From positions 1 to 64,000 of the forward strand of contig VBKF01000095.1 of NCBI GenBank assembly GCA_005888095.1: 64,000 nucleotides of DNA, given 5' to 3'. A program made the position numbers and the translations under genes. Positions within the stretch are counted from its first letter, which is position 1. Each line of letters begins with the position of its first letter. Under the pieces are notes generated by a model. The model was not told the DNA's origin. It saw only the letters and a list, made by a program, of their open reading frames with translations, and made no database searches. Source of the stretch: Deltaproteobacteria bacterium (lineage in GTDB: Bacteria; Desulfobacterota; Binatia; DP-6). Shown one piece after another: positions 7,884 through 18,908 of the stretch.

Positions 7884-9047
7884 CTAGAGCCGGAGGCCTC
7901 CGAGCCGCTCCACCGCCTCGCGCAACCGTTCCGTCCGGGTACACAACGTCAGCCGGATGTATCCCTCGCCCGCCTCGCCGAAACCGTTCCCGGGCGTCAC
8001 CACGACGCCGGCCTCGGTGAGGCAGCGGGTGGCGAGCGCCGCGGCCGTCGTGCCGCGCGGCACCGGCACCCAGACGTAGAAGGTGCCCGCGGGGGGGTCG
8101 CACGGGAGGCCGACGGTGCCGAGGCCGGCGACGAGCACGTCGCGGCGCTCGCGGTAGGTCGCTCGCAGGCGCTCGACGACCGCGTAGTCCCCCGAAAGCG
8201 CGGCGATCGCCGCTTCCTGGACCGCCTGGAAGACGCCCGAGTCGACGTTCGTCTTCACCTGGCCGAGCCCCGCGATCAGCTGCGGGTTGCCGACCGCGAA
8301 CCCGACCCGCCAGCCCGTCATGTTGAAGGTCTTCGAGAGCGAGTGAAACTCGATCGCGACGTCGCGGCCGCCGGGAATCTCGAGGATGCTCGGCGGCCGC
8401 GCGCCGAAGTAGATCTCGGCGTAGGCGGCGTCGTGGCAGAGGATCACGCCGTGACGCTCGGCGAAGCGAATGGCATCGGCGAAGAAGGCAGCCGGCGCGA
8501 CGGCGGCGGTGGGGTTGTTCGGGTAGTTGAGCCAGAGGAGCTTCGCGGCGCGCGCGACGTCGGCGGGAATCGCGGCGAGATCGGGGAGGAACGCGTTCTC
8601 GTGCCGGAGGGGCAGCCGGTAGGTCTGGCCGCCGTTGAACGCCGCGCCAATGTGGTAGACGGGATAGCCCGGGTCGGGGACCAGCACGATGTCGCCCGGG
8701 TCGACGAAGGCGACCGCCATGTTCGCGATCCCCTCCTTGGAGCCGATGAGCGACACGACCTCGGTCGCCGGGTCGACCCGCACCCCGTAGCGCTGCGCCA
8801 TCCACTCCGCTGCCGCCTGACGGAAGGCGAGCAGGCCCTCGTAGTCGGGATAGCGATGGTTGGCGGGCTTGCCGGCGGCCTCGGCGAGCCGCGCCACGAT
8901 GTGCGCGGGCGTCGGCGTGTCCGGATCGCCGACGCCGAGGTTGATGACGTCCACGCCGCGCCCGAGGAGCTCCTTCTTCACCCGATCTATCGAAGCGAAG
9001 AGGTAAGGCGGAAGGCTCTGGATTCGCTGGGATTTTTTGATCTGAAT
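7884..9047 (-). CDS. dapL: LL-diaminopimelate aminotransferase
   Basis: A PLP fold-type I aminotransferase of about 387 residues that converts tetrahydrodipicolinate plus glutamate directly to LL-diaminopimelate. Visible motifs are GVGDPDTPTP, HRYPDYEGLLAFR, LIGSKEGIANM, LNYPNNPT and the PLP Lys in SLSKTFNMTGWRVG. The first ATG/GTG/TTG in frame is a GTG at 8981, but the 22 codons before it encode the conserved N-terminal helix of DapL (SLPPYLFASIDR), so translation must begin upstream. In frame back to the dapB stop there is no ATG, GTG or TTG; ATT at 9047, or CTG/ACG slightly upstream, are the candidates. I give 9047 as the boundary. A sequence error is the alternative explanation. It follows dapB and completes the lysine pathway. 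Confidence 0.88.
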   Translation of the reverse strand: MQIKKSQRIQSLPPYLFASIDRVKKELLGRGVDVINLGVGDPDTPTPAHIVARLAEAAGKPANHRYPDYEGLLAFRQAAAEWMAQRYGVRVDPATEVVSLIGSKEGIANMAVAFVDPGDIVLVPDPGYPVYHIGAAFNGGQTYRLPLRHENAFLPDLAAIPADVARAAKLLWLNYPNNPTAAVAPAAFFADAIRFAERHGVILCHDAAYAEIYFGARPPSILEIPGGRDVAIEFHSLSKTFNMTGWRVGFAVGNPQLIAGLGQVKTNVDSGVFQAVQEAAIAALSGDYAVVERLRATYRERRDVLVAGLGTVGLPCDPPAGTFYVWVPVPRGTTAAALATRCLTEAGVVVTPGNGFGEAGEGYIRLTLCTRTERLREAVERLGGLRL

Positions 9048-9113
9048 CGTCTCGGGCCCCCGCGGCGGTCTCGCTTCTAGCCGAGACAGGGGCGTTTTAC
9101 AAACGTCGGTTCT

Positions 9114-9923
9114 TTACAGCCCCAGGACGTCGCGCATCGAGTACACGCCCGTCCGCTGCTCGGCCACCCAGCGCGCCGCGCGCAGCGCGCCGCGCGCCAG
9201 ACACTCGCGGCTCTGCGCGCGGTGGACGAGTTCCAGCCGCTCGCCGAGGCCGCCGAAGACGACGGTGTGATCGCCGACCACGTCGCCGGCGCGCAACGCG
9301 ACCACGCCGATCTCCTGCGGGCCACGGGCGCCGACGAGCCCCTGGCGGGCGAGCACCCCGACGCGCGTGAAGTCGCGCCCGCGCGCCGCGGCGATCGCGC
9401 GCCCGAGCGCGATCGCCGTGCCGCTCGGCGCGTCTTTCTTGTCGTGATGGTGGAGCTCGACGATCTCGGCCTCGAAGCCGTCGCCCAGGAGACGCGCCGC
9501 CTGCGCGACGAGCTCGGTCAGCACCGTCACGCCGACGCTCATGTTGGGCGCGATGACGGCGCGCGTGCGCCCGGCGTGCGCGCGCAGCTCGCGGTCCTGC
9601 TCGGGGTTGAGCCCCGTCGTGCCGACGACCAGCGCGGCGCGGCGCTCGGCGGCCACCCGCGCGTGCGCGATCGTCGCCTCGGGAGCAGTGAAGTCGAGCA
9701 CGACCTGCTCGGGACGGCAGATCGCGCCGAGCTCTCCCACGATGGACACTCCGAGCGCCGCACCGCCGGCCACCTCGCCCGCGTCGCGCCCCACCGCCGC
9801 GTGGCCGGCGGCCTCGACCGCGCCGGCGACCGCGAGGTGAGGGTCCTCGCGCGCCAGCGTGACGAGCAGCCGTCCCATGCGCCCCGCCGCCCCGCAGACG
9901 ACGAGCGCGACGCGGTCAGACAA
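9114..9923 (-). CDS. dapB: 4-hydroxy-tetrahydrodipicolinate reductase
   Basis: 269 residues from a TTG at 9923 that overlaps the end of dapA by 8 bases; no ATG or GTG is suitably placed. The nucleotide-binding motif is CGAAGRMGRLL near the N-terminus. The C-terminal catalytic signature is ELHHHDKKDAPSGTA, with the His and Lys used in hydride transfer and substrate binding. It reduces 4-hydroxy-tetrahydrodipicolinate with NAD(P)H in lysine/diaminopimelate synthesis. Size matches the family (about 270). It sits between dapA and dapL. Confidence 0.95.
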   Translation of the reverse strand: MSDRVALVVCGAAGRMGRLLVTLAREDPHLAVAGAVEAAGHAAVGRDAGEVAGGAALGVSIVGELGAICRPEQVVLDFTAPEATIAHARVAAERRAALVVGTTGLNPEQDRELRAHAGRTRAVIAPNMSVGVTVLTELVAQAARLLGDGFEAEIVELHHHDKKDAPSGTAIALGRAIAAARGRDFTRVGVLARQGLVGARGPQEIGVVALRAGDVVGDHTVVFGGLGERLELVHRAQSRECLARGALRAARWVAEQRTGVYSMRDVLGL

Positions 9924-10788
9924 GCTCGTACTCCCGAAGGACGGTCTCGAGCTTCGCCCGCGTCGCGGCGCTCGCGCAGGTGAGCGGCAGGCGGAACTCC
10001 TCGGCGCACGCACCCATGATCGCGAGCGCGGTCTTCACCGGAATCGGGTTCACCTCGAGGCTCATCGCGTGCACGAGCGGCAGGAGCCGGTGCATGAGGG
10101 ACCGGCCGCGCTCGAGGTCGCCGGCGAGCAGCGCCTCGGCCAGCTCGGCGAACTCGTGCGGCACGAGGTTGGCGGTGACGGCGATCACGCCCTTGCCGCC
10201 CACCGCCATGATGGGCAGCGTGAGGATGTCGTCGCCCGAATACACTGCGAAATCCGGGCCCGAGGTCTCGATGATCTCGAGCACCTGCGCGAGCGAGCCG
10301 CTCGCCTCCTTGACGCCGACGATGTTGCCGATGCGCGAGAGCCGCCCGATCGTCTCGGGGGTCATGTTCGAGGCCGTCCGGCCGGGGATGTTGTAGAGGA
10401 TGATGGGCAGGCGGGTCGCCTCCGCCACGGCGGCGTAGTGGCGGTAGAGGCCCTCCTGCGTGGGCTTGTTGTAGTAGGGCGAGATCAGCAGCGCGGCGTC
10501 CGCGCCCGCCTCCTCGGCGCCGCGCGTGAGCCGGATCGCCTCGGCGGTGGAGTTGGAGCCCGTGCCGGCGATCACCGGGACCCGGCGGCGCGCCAGGCGG
10601 ACCACCTCGCGCACCACCTCCACGTGCTCGTCGTGCGTGAGCGTGGCCGCCTCGCCGGTCGAGCCGCAGGGCACGAGCCCGTGCGTGCCGGCGTCGATCT
10701 GTCGCTCGACGAGCGCCGCCAGCGCGCGCCGGTCGATCTCGCCCGCCCGGAAGGGCGTGACGAGCGCGGTCATGGAGCCCGTCAGCAT
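9916..10788 (-). CDS. dapA: 4-hydroxy-tetrahydrodipicolinate synthase
   Basis: 290 residues. A TIM-barrel aldolase with GSTGEAATL, the pyruvate Schiff-base Lys in GVKEASG, the active-site Tyr in LYNIPGRT and ISPYYNKPTQEG. It condenses pyruvate with aspartate semialdehyde, the committed step of lysine synthesis. Its ATG lies 1 base after the dapF stop and its end overlaps dapB, consistent with tight translational coupling. Confidence 0.96.
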   Translation of the reverse strand: MLTGSMTALVTPFRAGEIDRRALAALVERQIDAGTHGLVPCGSTGEAATLTHDEHVEVVREVVRLARRRVPVIAGTGSNSTAEAIRLTRGAEEAGADAALLISPYYNKPTQEGLYRHYAAVAEATRLPIILYNIPGRTASNMTPETIGRLSRIGNIVGVKEASGSLAQVLEIIETSGPDFAVYSGDDILTLPIMAVGGKGVIAVTANLVPHEFAELAEALLAGDLERGRSLMHRLLPLVHAMSLEVNPIPVKTALAIMGACAEEFRLPLTCASAATRAKLETVLREYELV

Positions 10789-10789
10789 C

Positions 10790-11629
10790 CTACACCTCGA
10801 TGCGGCCTTCGAAGACCTCGACCGCGTCCCCGGTCATGTAGACGTGATCGTCGGGCCGCCAGTCGATGTGGAGCTCGCCGCCCGGGAGCCCGACCACGAC
10901 CCGCCGCTCGGCCCGTCCCGTGCGTGCCGCGGCGGCCGCAGCCGCGCAGGCGCCCGTGCCGCAGGCGAGGGTCTCGCCCGCGCCGCGCTCCCACACCCGC
11001 ATCAGGAGCCGATCGCGCGCCGTCACGCGGACGAACTCGGTGTTCACCCGCCGCGGGAAGAAGGGGTGGTGCTCGAAGCGCGGTCCGATCTCGCCGAGCG
11101 GCAGCCCCTCGACGTCGTCCACGAAGACGACGCAGTGCGGGTTGCCCATCGACACGCAGGTGACGCGGTACGCGCGCCCGGCGACCTCGAGCGGCCGCTC
11201 GACCACCTCGCCGTCGGCGGCCACCGGGATCTGCCGGCCGTCCCAGACCGGCACGCCCATGTCCACGGTGACGCGTGCGACCCGCCCGCCGGCGAGCTCG
11301 GCCTCGACCGTCTTCACGCCCGCATCGGTCTCGATGCGGAGCGGGTTCGCCCGTGCGAGCCCGCGGTCGTGGACGAACTTCGCCAGCCCGCGGATGCCGT
11401 TGCCGCACATCTCGGGGCGGCTGCCGTCGGCATTGTAGATGACCATGCGGCAGTCGCCGCCGTCGGCCGGCGGCAGCAGCAGGATGAGGCCGTCGGCGCC
11501 GATGCCGCGGCGCCGATCGCAGAGCCGCGGCGCCAGCGCCGCGGGGTCGCCGGGGAAACCCTCGCGCGCGTCGACGTAGACGAAGTCGTTCGCCGTGCCG
11601 TGCAGCTTCGCGAAGCGCAGCGTCGCCAT
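10790..11629 (-). CDS. dapF: diaminopimelate epimerase
   Basis: 279 residues. Both catalytic cysteines are visible: the first in EMCGNGIRG, the second in LACGTGACAA. It converts LL- to meso-diaminopimelate without a cofactor. The N-terminal substrate motif reads HGTANDFVY. It begins 3 bases after the lysA stop and ends 1 base before dapA, within the argG-folK unit. Confidence 0.96.
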   Translation of the reverse strand: MATLRFAKLHGTANDFVYVDAREGFPGDPAALAPRLCDRRRGIGADGLILLLPPADGGDCRMVIYNADGSRPEMCGNGIRGLAKFVHDRGLARANPLRIETDAGVKTVEAELAGGRVARVTVDMGVPVWDGRQIPVAADGEVVERPLEVAGRAYRVTCVSMGNPHCVVFVDDVEGLPLGEIGPRFEHHPFFPRRVNTEFVRVTARDRLLMRVWERGAGETLACGTGACAAAAAAARTGRAERRVVVGLPGGELHIDWRPDDHVYMTGDAVEVFEGRIEV

Positions 11630-11632
11630 GTG

Positions 11633-12889
11633 TCAGCCGAGTTCCGGAGGGATGCGCTCGCCGCGGACCAGGTCCTCGAGTGTCTCGCGCTCCCTTACAA
11701 TGTGGTGGCGCGGACCGTCAATCAGCACGGCCGCGGGACGGGGCCGCGCGTTGTAGTTCGAGGCCATCACGTAGCCGTAGGCGCCGGCGCTCATGACGGC
11801 CAGGAGGTCGCCGGGCGCGGGCTCCTCGAGCTCGCGGTCCCTGGCGAGGAAGTCGCCGCTCTCGCACACCGGCCCCACGACGTCGGCGACGATGGTGGAA
11901 GCGCCGCGCGGACGCACCGGCTGGATCGCCTGGTAGGAGCCGTAGAGCGCCGGCCGCACGAGATCGTTCATCGCGCCGTCCACGACCACGAAACGCTTGG
12001 CAGGGGTGTCCTTGCGGTAGAGGACGCGCGTGAGGAGCACGCCCGCGTTTCCCACCACGGCCCGGCCCGGCTCGAGCACGAGCGTGCAATCGAGGCCGCG
12101 GAGCCCCGCCTGGATCGCCGCGGCGTACGCGGCCGGCGTGGGCGGCGTCTCGTCCTTGTACGTGATGCCGAGCCCGCCGCCGAAGTCGAGGTAGCGGAGC
12201 ATGAAGCCGTCGGCGACCAGCCGCCCGGCCAGCTCGCGCACGCGTGCGAGCGCGTCGACGAAAGGTGCCACCTCGGTCAGCTGCGACCCGATGTGGCAGT
12301 CGATGCCGACCACGTCCAGGTGCGGCATGGTCCGGGCCCGGGCGTAGTGCACGAGCGCCTCGCCGAAGTCGATCCCGAACTTGCTCTTCTTGAGGCCGGT
12401 CGCGATGTAGGGATGGGTCTTCGGGTCGACGTCGGGGTTCACGCGGAGGCTGACCGGCGCGCGCACCCGGCGCCGCGCCGCCACGCGCTCGACGGCGTCG
12501 AGCTCCTGCGGCGACTCGACGTTGATCATGAGGAGGTTCGCGTCGAGCGCGGCCTCGAGCTCCGCGTCGCTCTTGCCCACGCCCGAGAAGACGATCTTCC
12601 GGCCGTCGGCGCCGGCGCGGAGCGCCTTCCAGAGCTCGCCCTGCGACACGACGTCGAAGCCCGCTCCCTCGCGCGCCAGGAGACGCAGGATGGCGAGGTG
12701 GTCGTTCGCCTTGACGGCGAAGCAGACGAGGTGCGGGACAGCCCCAAAGGCGGCGTCGAAAGCACGAAAACGATCGAGGATCGCCGCCTGGCTGTACACG
12801 TAGAGCGGAGTGCCGAGCGAGGCGGCGAGGGCGGCGAGCGGGACGTCCTCGCAGTGAAGCTCGCCGGCGCGGTAGGTGAAGTGACTCAT
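11633..12889 (-). CDS. lysA: diaminopimelate decarboxylase
   Basis: 418 residues from ATG 12889. Alanine-racemase-like PLP fold: PLP Lys in [16 protein letters not shown], phosphate-binding FGGGLG, LEPGRA, and the substrate Cys in VCESGDF. It decarboxylates meso-diaminopimelate to lysine, the last step. Its ATG overlaps the stop of the upstream lipoprotein gene (ATGA). A longer in-frame start exists at 13018 but would run through the lipoprotein gene. Confidence 0.96.
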   Translation of the reverse strand: MSHFTYRAGELHCEDVPLAALAASLGTPLYVYSQAAILDRFRAFDAAFGAVPHLVCFAVKANDHLAILRLLAREGAGFDVVSQGELWKALRAGADGRKIVFSGVGKSDAELEAALDANLLMINVESPQELDAVERVAARRRVRAPVSLRVNPDVDPKTHPYIATGLKKSKFGIDFGEALVHYARARTMPHLDVVGIDCHIGSQLTEVAPFVDALARVRELAGRLVADGFMLRYLDFGGGLGITYKDETPPTPAAYAAAIQAGLRGLDCTLVLEPGRAVVGNAGVLLTRVLYRKDTPAKRFVVVDGAMNDLVRPALYGSYQAIQPVRPRGASTIVADVVGPVCESGDFLARDRELEEPAPGDLLAVMSAGAYGYVMASNYNARPRPAAVLIDGPRHHIVRERETLEDLVRGERIPPELG

Positions 12890-13328
12890 GGGGTTCCCTT
12901 GCCTGCCTGGTAGAGGATCGCGACCGGGCCCGCGGGCGCGCTCCGCGACCCGTCGCGCGTGACCGCGATCACGCGGTAGAGGTAGCGCTCGCCTGCCTTG
13001 ACCTCCTGGTCGAGCCATTCGAGGCGCCGCTCCTTGCGGAAGCGGAAGCGGTCCTCGAGGACGACGGTGGCGACGCGCGCGAACCCGGACGGTGGCCCCT
13101 CACCCGGCGCCCGCTCGACCAGGAAGCGGTCGAGGTCGTGCATGCGCTGCCCGCCCGTGTAGAGCAGCGGCCGGAGCCAGGTGAGGCGTACACCCTCGGG
13201 CGTGCTTGCGGCGGCGAGCGTGGCCGGTGCGCGAGGCCGGACGGTCTCCGGCGCGACCGGCAGGCTCTTGCGGCCGCAGGCGGCGGCCAAGGACGCCAGC
13301 GTGACCGCGAGCGCGATCGCGACGCGCC

Positions 13329-13332
<4 letters not shown>
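12886..13332 (-). CDS. lipoprotein with fibronectin-III-like domain
   Basis: 148 residues from a GTG at 13332 that overlaps the argH stop (GTGA). A signal peptide ([16 protein letters not shown]) ends in a lipobox, with the anchored Cys followed by [10 protein letters not shown], a pattern like the short lipoprotein (YifL/LptM type) that precedes lysA or dapF in many proteobacteria. Beyond residue 45 there is a single beta-sandwich segment (VRLTWLRPL ... YLYRVIAV ... GPVAILY) resembling a fibronectin type III domain. It overlaps lysA by 4 bases. A role in the envelope is likely; its place in an amino-acid operon is a conserved curiosity rather than evidence of a metabolic role. Confidence 0.8.
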
Positions 13333-15940
<2,608 letters not shown>

Positions 15941-16038
15941 GGCCGTCCCACCTACCACAGGGTCCGGGGGGAACCAACGTCGGACGCTCAAGAATCGAGC
16001 CCGATGCGCCGACATGAGTGGAAGGGGAGTGGTGCGGG

Positions 16039-16950
16039 ATGAGCACGACTGTGGAACCGGCCCTCTGGCTGACCGTCCCGGGCGCACGCCCACGGGTGGC
16101 GCTCGGGTGGCTTGCCTGGCTCGGCGTCGCGGTCTGCGGTGCGCCGCCCGTGGTGGCGACGCTCGGGCCGGCCGGAGCTGCAATCGCCCTTCTCGCGGTC
16201 GGCTGGGTGCTGGCCCGTTCGCTGCCCGCGCCCCTCGAATGCCTCCGGCACTACCACCTGGACGACACGGAGGTCACGGCGATGGGGCCGGGCGCGAAGG
16301 TCCGTCGTCTCGCCTGGGATCGCGTCGAGACCGTCACCCAGCGCGGCCGCGCCCTCGGGCTCGCCGGCGACGGGATGCGGGTCGCGGTCCCGTTCCGCAC
16401 CGTCGCCAAGACGACCCTCTGGAGCGCGGCCCTCGCCCGCGTGGTGCCCGAGTTGGCCACCGAGGTCTGGGAACGCCTCGAGGACGGCGAGGAGGTGCGG
16501 CTGGCGCCCGCGCTCGAGCCCGCGTGGGGTGCACTCGCCTGGTGGGCGTGGGCGCCGACGGCCGTCGCCGCCGTCGTCGTGGCGGGCGCCGGCGCGCTCG
16601 CGGTCGCCGCCGGCCTCGGGCTGGCGGAGCGCGCGGTGGCGCTCGCCGTGGCCCATGCCCGTCGCGTGCGACTCGACCGCGCGGGCATCGCGTTCCGCGG
16701 CGGCCGACGTGGCCGCGTGATCCCCTGGTCGCGCGTCCAGGTGGCCCGGGTCGAGCACGGCATCAGCGTCGCCGAGCGCGACGGGGCGCCGACGGTGATC
16801 CGCGCCGGCCTCAGGAACTTCTGGATCGCGCTCCCGGTGATCGAGCTGCGCGCCACGCTCGCGCCGCACTGCCCCCCGCGGGTGACCTTCCGGGCGCGCT
16901 GCGCCGACGGCGGGCTCGCCGTGGTGGGCGAGGTCGAGACGGTCGCCTGA
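16039..16950 (+). CDS. membrane protein with PH-like domains
   Basis: 303 residues from ATG 16039, which has GGAAGGGGAG upstream. Two hydrophobic hairpins are visible, at about residues 20-62 (WLAWLGVAV ... [10 protein letters not shown]) and 165-205 ([16 protein letters not shown]). Each is followed by a soluble beta-rich block ([40 protein letters not shown]). The layout, hairpin plus a domain with a W-(D/S)-R-V turn, resembles bacterial PH-like (YdbS/DUF304-type) membrane proteins in duplicate. No function can be assigned. It is divergent from argG. Confidence 0.7.
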   Translation: MSTTVEPALWLTVPGARPRVALGWLAWLGVAVCGAPPVVATLGPAGAAIALLAVGWVLARSLPAPLECLRHYHLDDTEVTAMGPGAKVRRLAWDRVETVTQRGRALGLAGDGMRVAVPFRTVAKTTLWSAALARVVPELATEVWERLEDGEEVRLAPALEPAWGALAWWAWAPTAVAAVVVAGAGALAVAAGLGLAERAVALAVAHARRVRLDRAGIAFRGGRRGRVIPWSRVQVARVEHGISVAERDGAPTVIRAGLRNFWIALPVIELRATLAPHCPPRVTFRARCADGGLAVVGEVETVA

Positions 16951-17121
16951 GCGGAGCCGCGTTCGCGACGCGCCACCCCGGGGCGCCCACGCCGGGTGCA
17001 CCCGCCTCGACTCCGAGCCCGCGGCCGCTGATATACAGCACTGTCGAGGGCCTACGCGTGTCGCAACGGTCGGGCAGAGGTGCCTAGGATAAGGTAGTCT
17101 GTTCGCGTTGCCTGGCGCGCG

Positions 17122-17505
17122 ATGTCCACCCATCCTCCAGACGTGAGTGCTTACTGCGTCAACGTCGTCGCGCGGAATCCGAAGGACGAGGATCGCGCCA
17201 CACCACCGATCGAGGTTTTGGTGGACACCGGCTGGGAGCTGACCTGGCTTCCGGAAGAGGCACTCCGGCAGATCGGCGTGACGCCGAGGCACAAGCGAAG
17301 CTTCATCACGGCCACGGGACAAGTCGTGATTCGGGATGTCGGGTACGCGATTCTCGCTGCAGAGGGCTTCGAGACGGCGGACGAGGTCGTGTTCGCCGAG
17401 CCCGGCGATGCCACCCTGCTCGGGGTACGCACGGTCGAGGGCTTCGGGGTGACTGTGGACAGCATCGGCCACCGCTTTATCGCCCGCACGACGATGGCTG
17501 TCTGA
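17122..17505 (+). CDS. retropepsin-like protein with altered active-site motif
   Basis: 127 residues. IEVLVDTGWELTWLPEEAL (about residues 30-48) aligns with the retropepsin active-site strand, and LLGVRTVEGFGVTVD with the C-terminal helix and strand. The third motif residue is followed by Trp (DTGW) where Ala or Ser is usual, so the dimer active site may be altered. No signal peptide. The other two retropepsin-like genes in this window have DTGA. Alone on the plus strand, 94 bases before gpsA. Confidence 0.75.
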   Translation: MSTHPPDVSAYCVNVVARNPKDEDRATPPIEVLVDTGWELTWLPEEALRQIGVTPRHKRSFITATGQVVIRDVGYAILAAEGFETADEVVFAEPGDATLLGVRTVEGFGVTVDSIGHRFIARTTMAV

Positions 17506-17599
17506 GCGCCGGGCCTTGTGTTGACCCGCCGGATTCGGTCGACGGCCGACTCTGGCCCGGTGCTTGGCGGCTTCCCCCGCGGGGCGGTATCGTGGGGCC

Positions 17600-18625
17600 A
17601 TGGCACGATTCGCGGTCATCGGCTCCGGAGCGTGGGGCACCGCGCTCGCCTGCCACCTGGCGAGGCTCGAGCACGCGGTGACGATGTGGGCGTACGAGCC
17701 CGAGGTGGTCGAGGAGATCGTCACCCGGCACACGAACTCGGTCTACCTCCCGGATGTCTCGCTGCCGGAGACCATCCGGGCATCGGCGGACGCGCGGCAG
17801 GTGGCGGCGAGCGGGGACGTCGTCGTCCTCGTCCCGCCGTCGAGCCATCTGCGGGCCGTGTCGACGCAGGCGGCCCCGGGCGTGCGGCGCGACGCGGTCG
17901 TGGTGGTGGCCACGAAGGGCATCGAGGAGCGGACCCTCAAGCTGATGTCGACGGTGCTCGAGGAGACGATGCCTGGCCTCGAGCCCGAGCGGCTCGCCTT
18001 CCTCTCCGGGCCGACCTTCGCGCGCGAGGTTGCCCAGAGTCTCCCGACCGACGTCGTGGTGGCGTCGAAGGGAATGATCGCTGCCCGCAAGGTGCAGGAT
18101 CTCGTTCACTCCCTCACGCTCCGGACGTACACCAGCGCGGATCCCATCGGCGTCCAGGTGGGCGGCGCAGTCAAGAACGTGATGGCGATCGCCACCGGGG
18201 CCTGCGACGGCCTGCGCTTTGGCATGAACGCACGCGCTGCGCTGATCACCCGCGGTCTCGCCGAGATGGCCCGGCTCGGCACGGCGCTCGGGGCCGATCC
18301 GCTCACCTTCCTCGGGCTCGCCGGGGTGGGCGACCTGGTACTCACCTGCACGGGCGACCTATCGCGCAACCGCACGCTCGGGGTGCGGGTAGCGGAAGGC
18401 GCCGACCCCGCCGCCTACCTCGCGGGCCAGCGCTCGGTGGCCGAGGGGTTCTCGACCGCAGCGGCAGGGCACGACCTGGCGCACAAGTTGGGCGTCGACA
18501 TGCCGATCACCGAGCAGGTGTATCATGTGCTGCACCGGGGGCGGCCGCTCCTCGAGGCGGTCCGACAGCTGCTCGAGCGTGACTACAAGGAGGAGCTGCA
18601 CGGCATCCGGGTCTCGCCTCCCTGA
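17600..18625 (+). CDS. gpsA: glycerol-3-phosphate dehydrogenase [NAD(P)+]
   Basis: 341 residues. N-terminal Rossmann motif FAVIGSGAWGTALA, then LSGPTFAREVA, the catalytic Lys in GGAVKNVMAIATG and the substrate segment LTCTGDLSRNRTLG. It reduces dihydroxyacetone phosphate to sn-glycerol-3-phosphate for phospholipid synthesis. A longer start at 17564 is possible but adds 12 residues before the nucleotide motif, so I chose ATG 17600. Confidence 0.96.
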   Translation: MARFAVIGSGAWGTALACHLARLEHAVTMWAYEPEVVEEIVTRHTNSVYLPDVSLPETIRASADARQVAASGDVVVLVPPSSHLRAVSTQAAPGVRRDAVVVVATKGIEERTLKLMSTVLEETMPGLEPERLAFLSGPTFAREVAQSLPTDVVVASKGMIAARKVQDLVHSLTLRTYTSADPIGVQVGGAVKNVMAIATGACDGLRFGMNARAALITRGLAEMARLGTALGADPLTFLGLAGVGDLVLTCTGDLSRNRTLGVRVAEGADPAAYLAGQRSVAEGFSTAAAGHDLAHKLGVDMPITEQVYHVLHRGRPLLEAVRQLLERDYKEELHGIRVSPP

Positions 18626-18703
18626 CGCGTGAGGGAGATGTTCGAGGCCTGAAGGCCCGGCCCACGGCCAAAACGGGCAAGCCTCCACACTAGAAAAAAG
18701 ATC

Positions 18704-18733
18704 TTGACGCCGCGGCCACGCGGGGAGTATGCG
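18704..18733 (+). promoter_or_regulatory. candidate promoter of the Cys-rich secreted protein
   Basis: TTGACG at 18704-18709 and TATGCG at 18728-18733 are 18 bases apart. This lies in the 283-base gap after gpsA and would give a leader of about 170 bases ahead of the ATG at 18909. Confidence 0.35.
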
Positions 18734-18908
18734 CGGCGGCTGGAGGCCCATACCAAGGATGGATCGCCTGCTCGGGGGGGGCTGGCGTGGTGCGCGTCTG
18801 GAGCGACGGGGGCGCGCGTGGCGGCCGTGCTGCGGCTGGCGGGTAACGACGGCCAGACCTCCCCCAGTCCGTTCCCTAGCCCCGCCCGCCCAACCAGAGG
18901 AGGAGTCT

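Noticed and set aside
7440-9080. 546-codon plus-strand frame
   Set aside because: Antisense of folK and dapL, biased composition, no motif.
10526-12913. 795-codon plus-strand frame
   Set aside because: Antisense of dapA, dapF and lysA.
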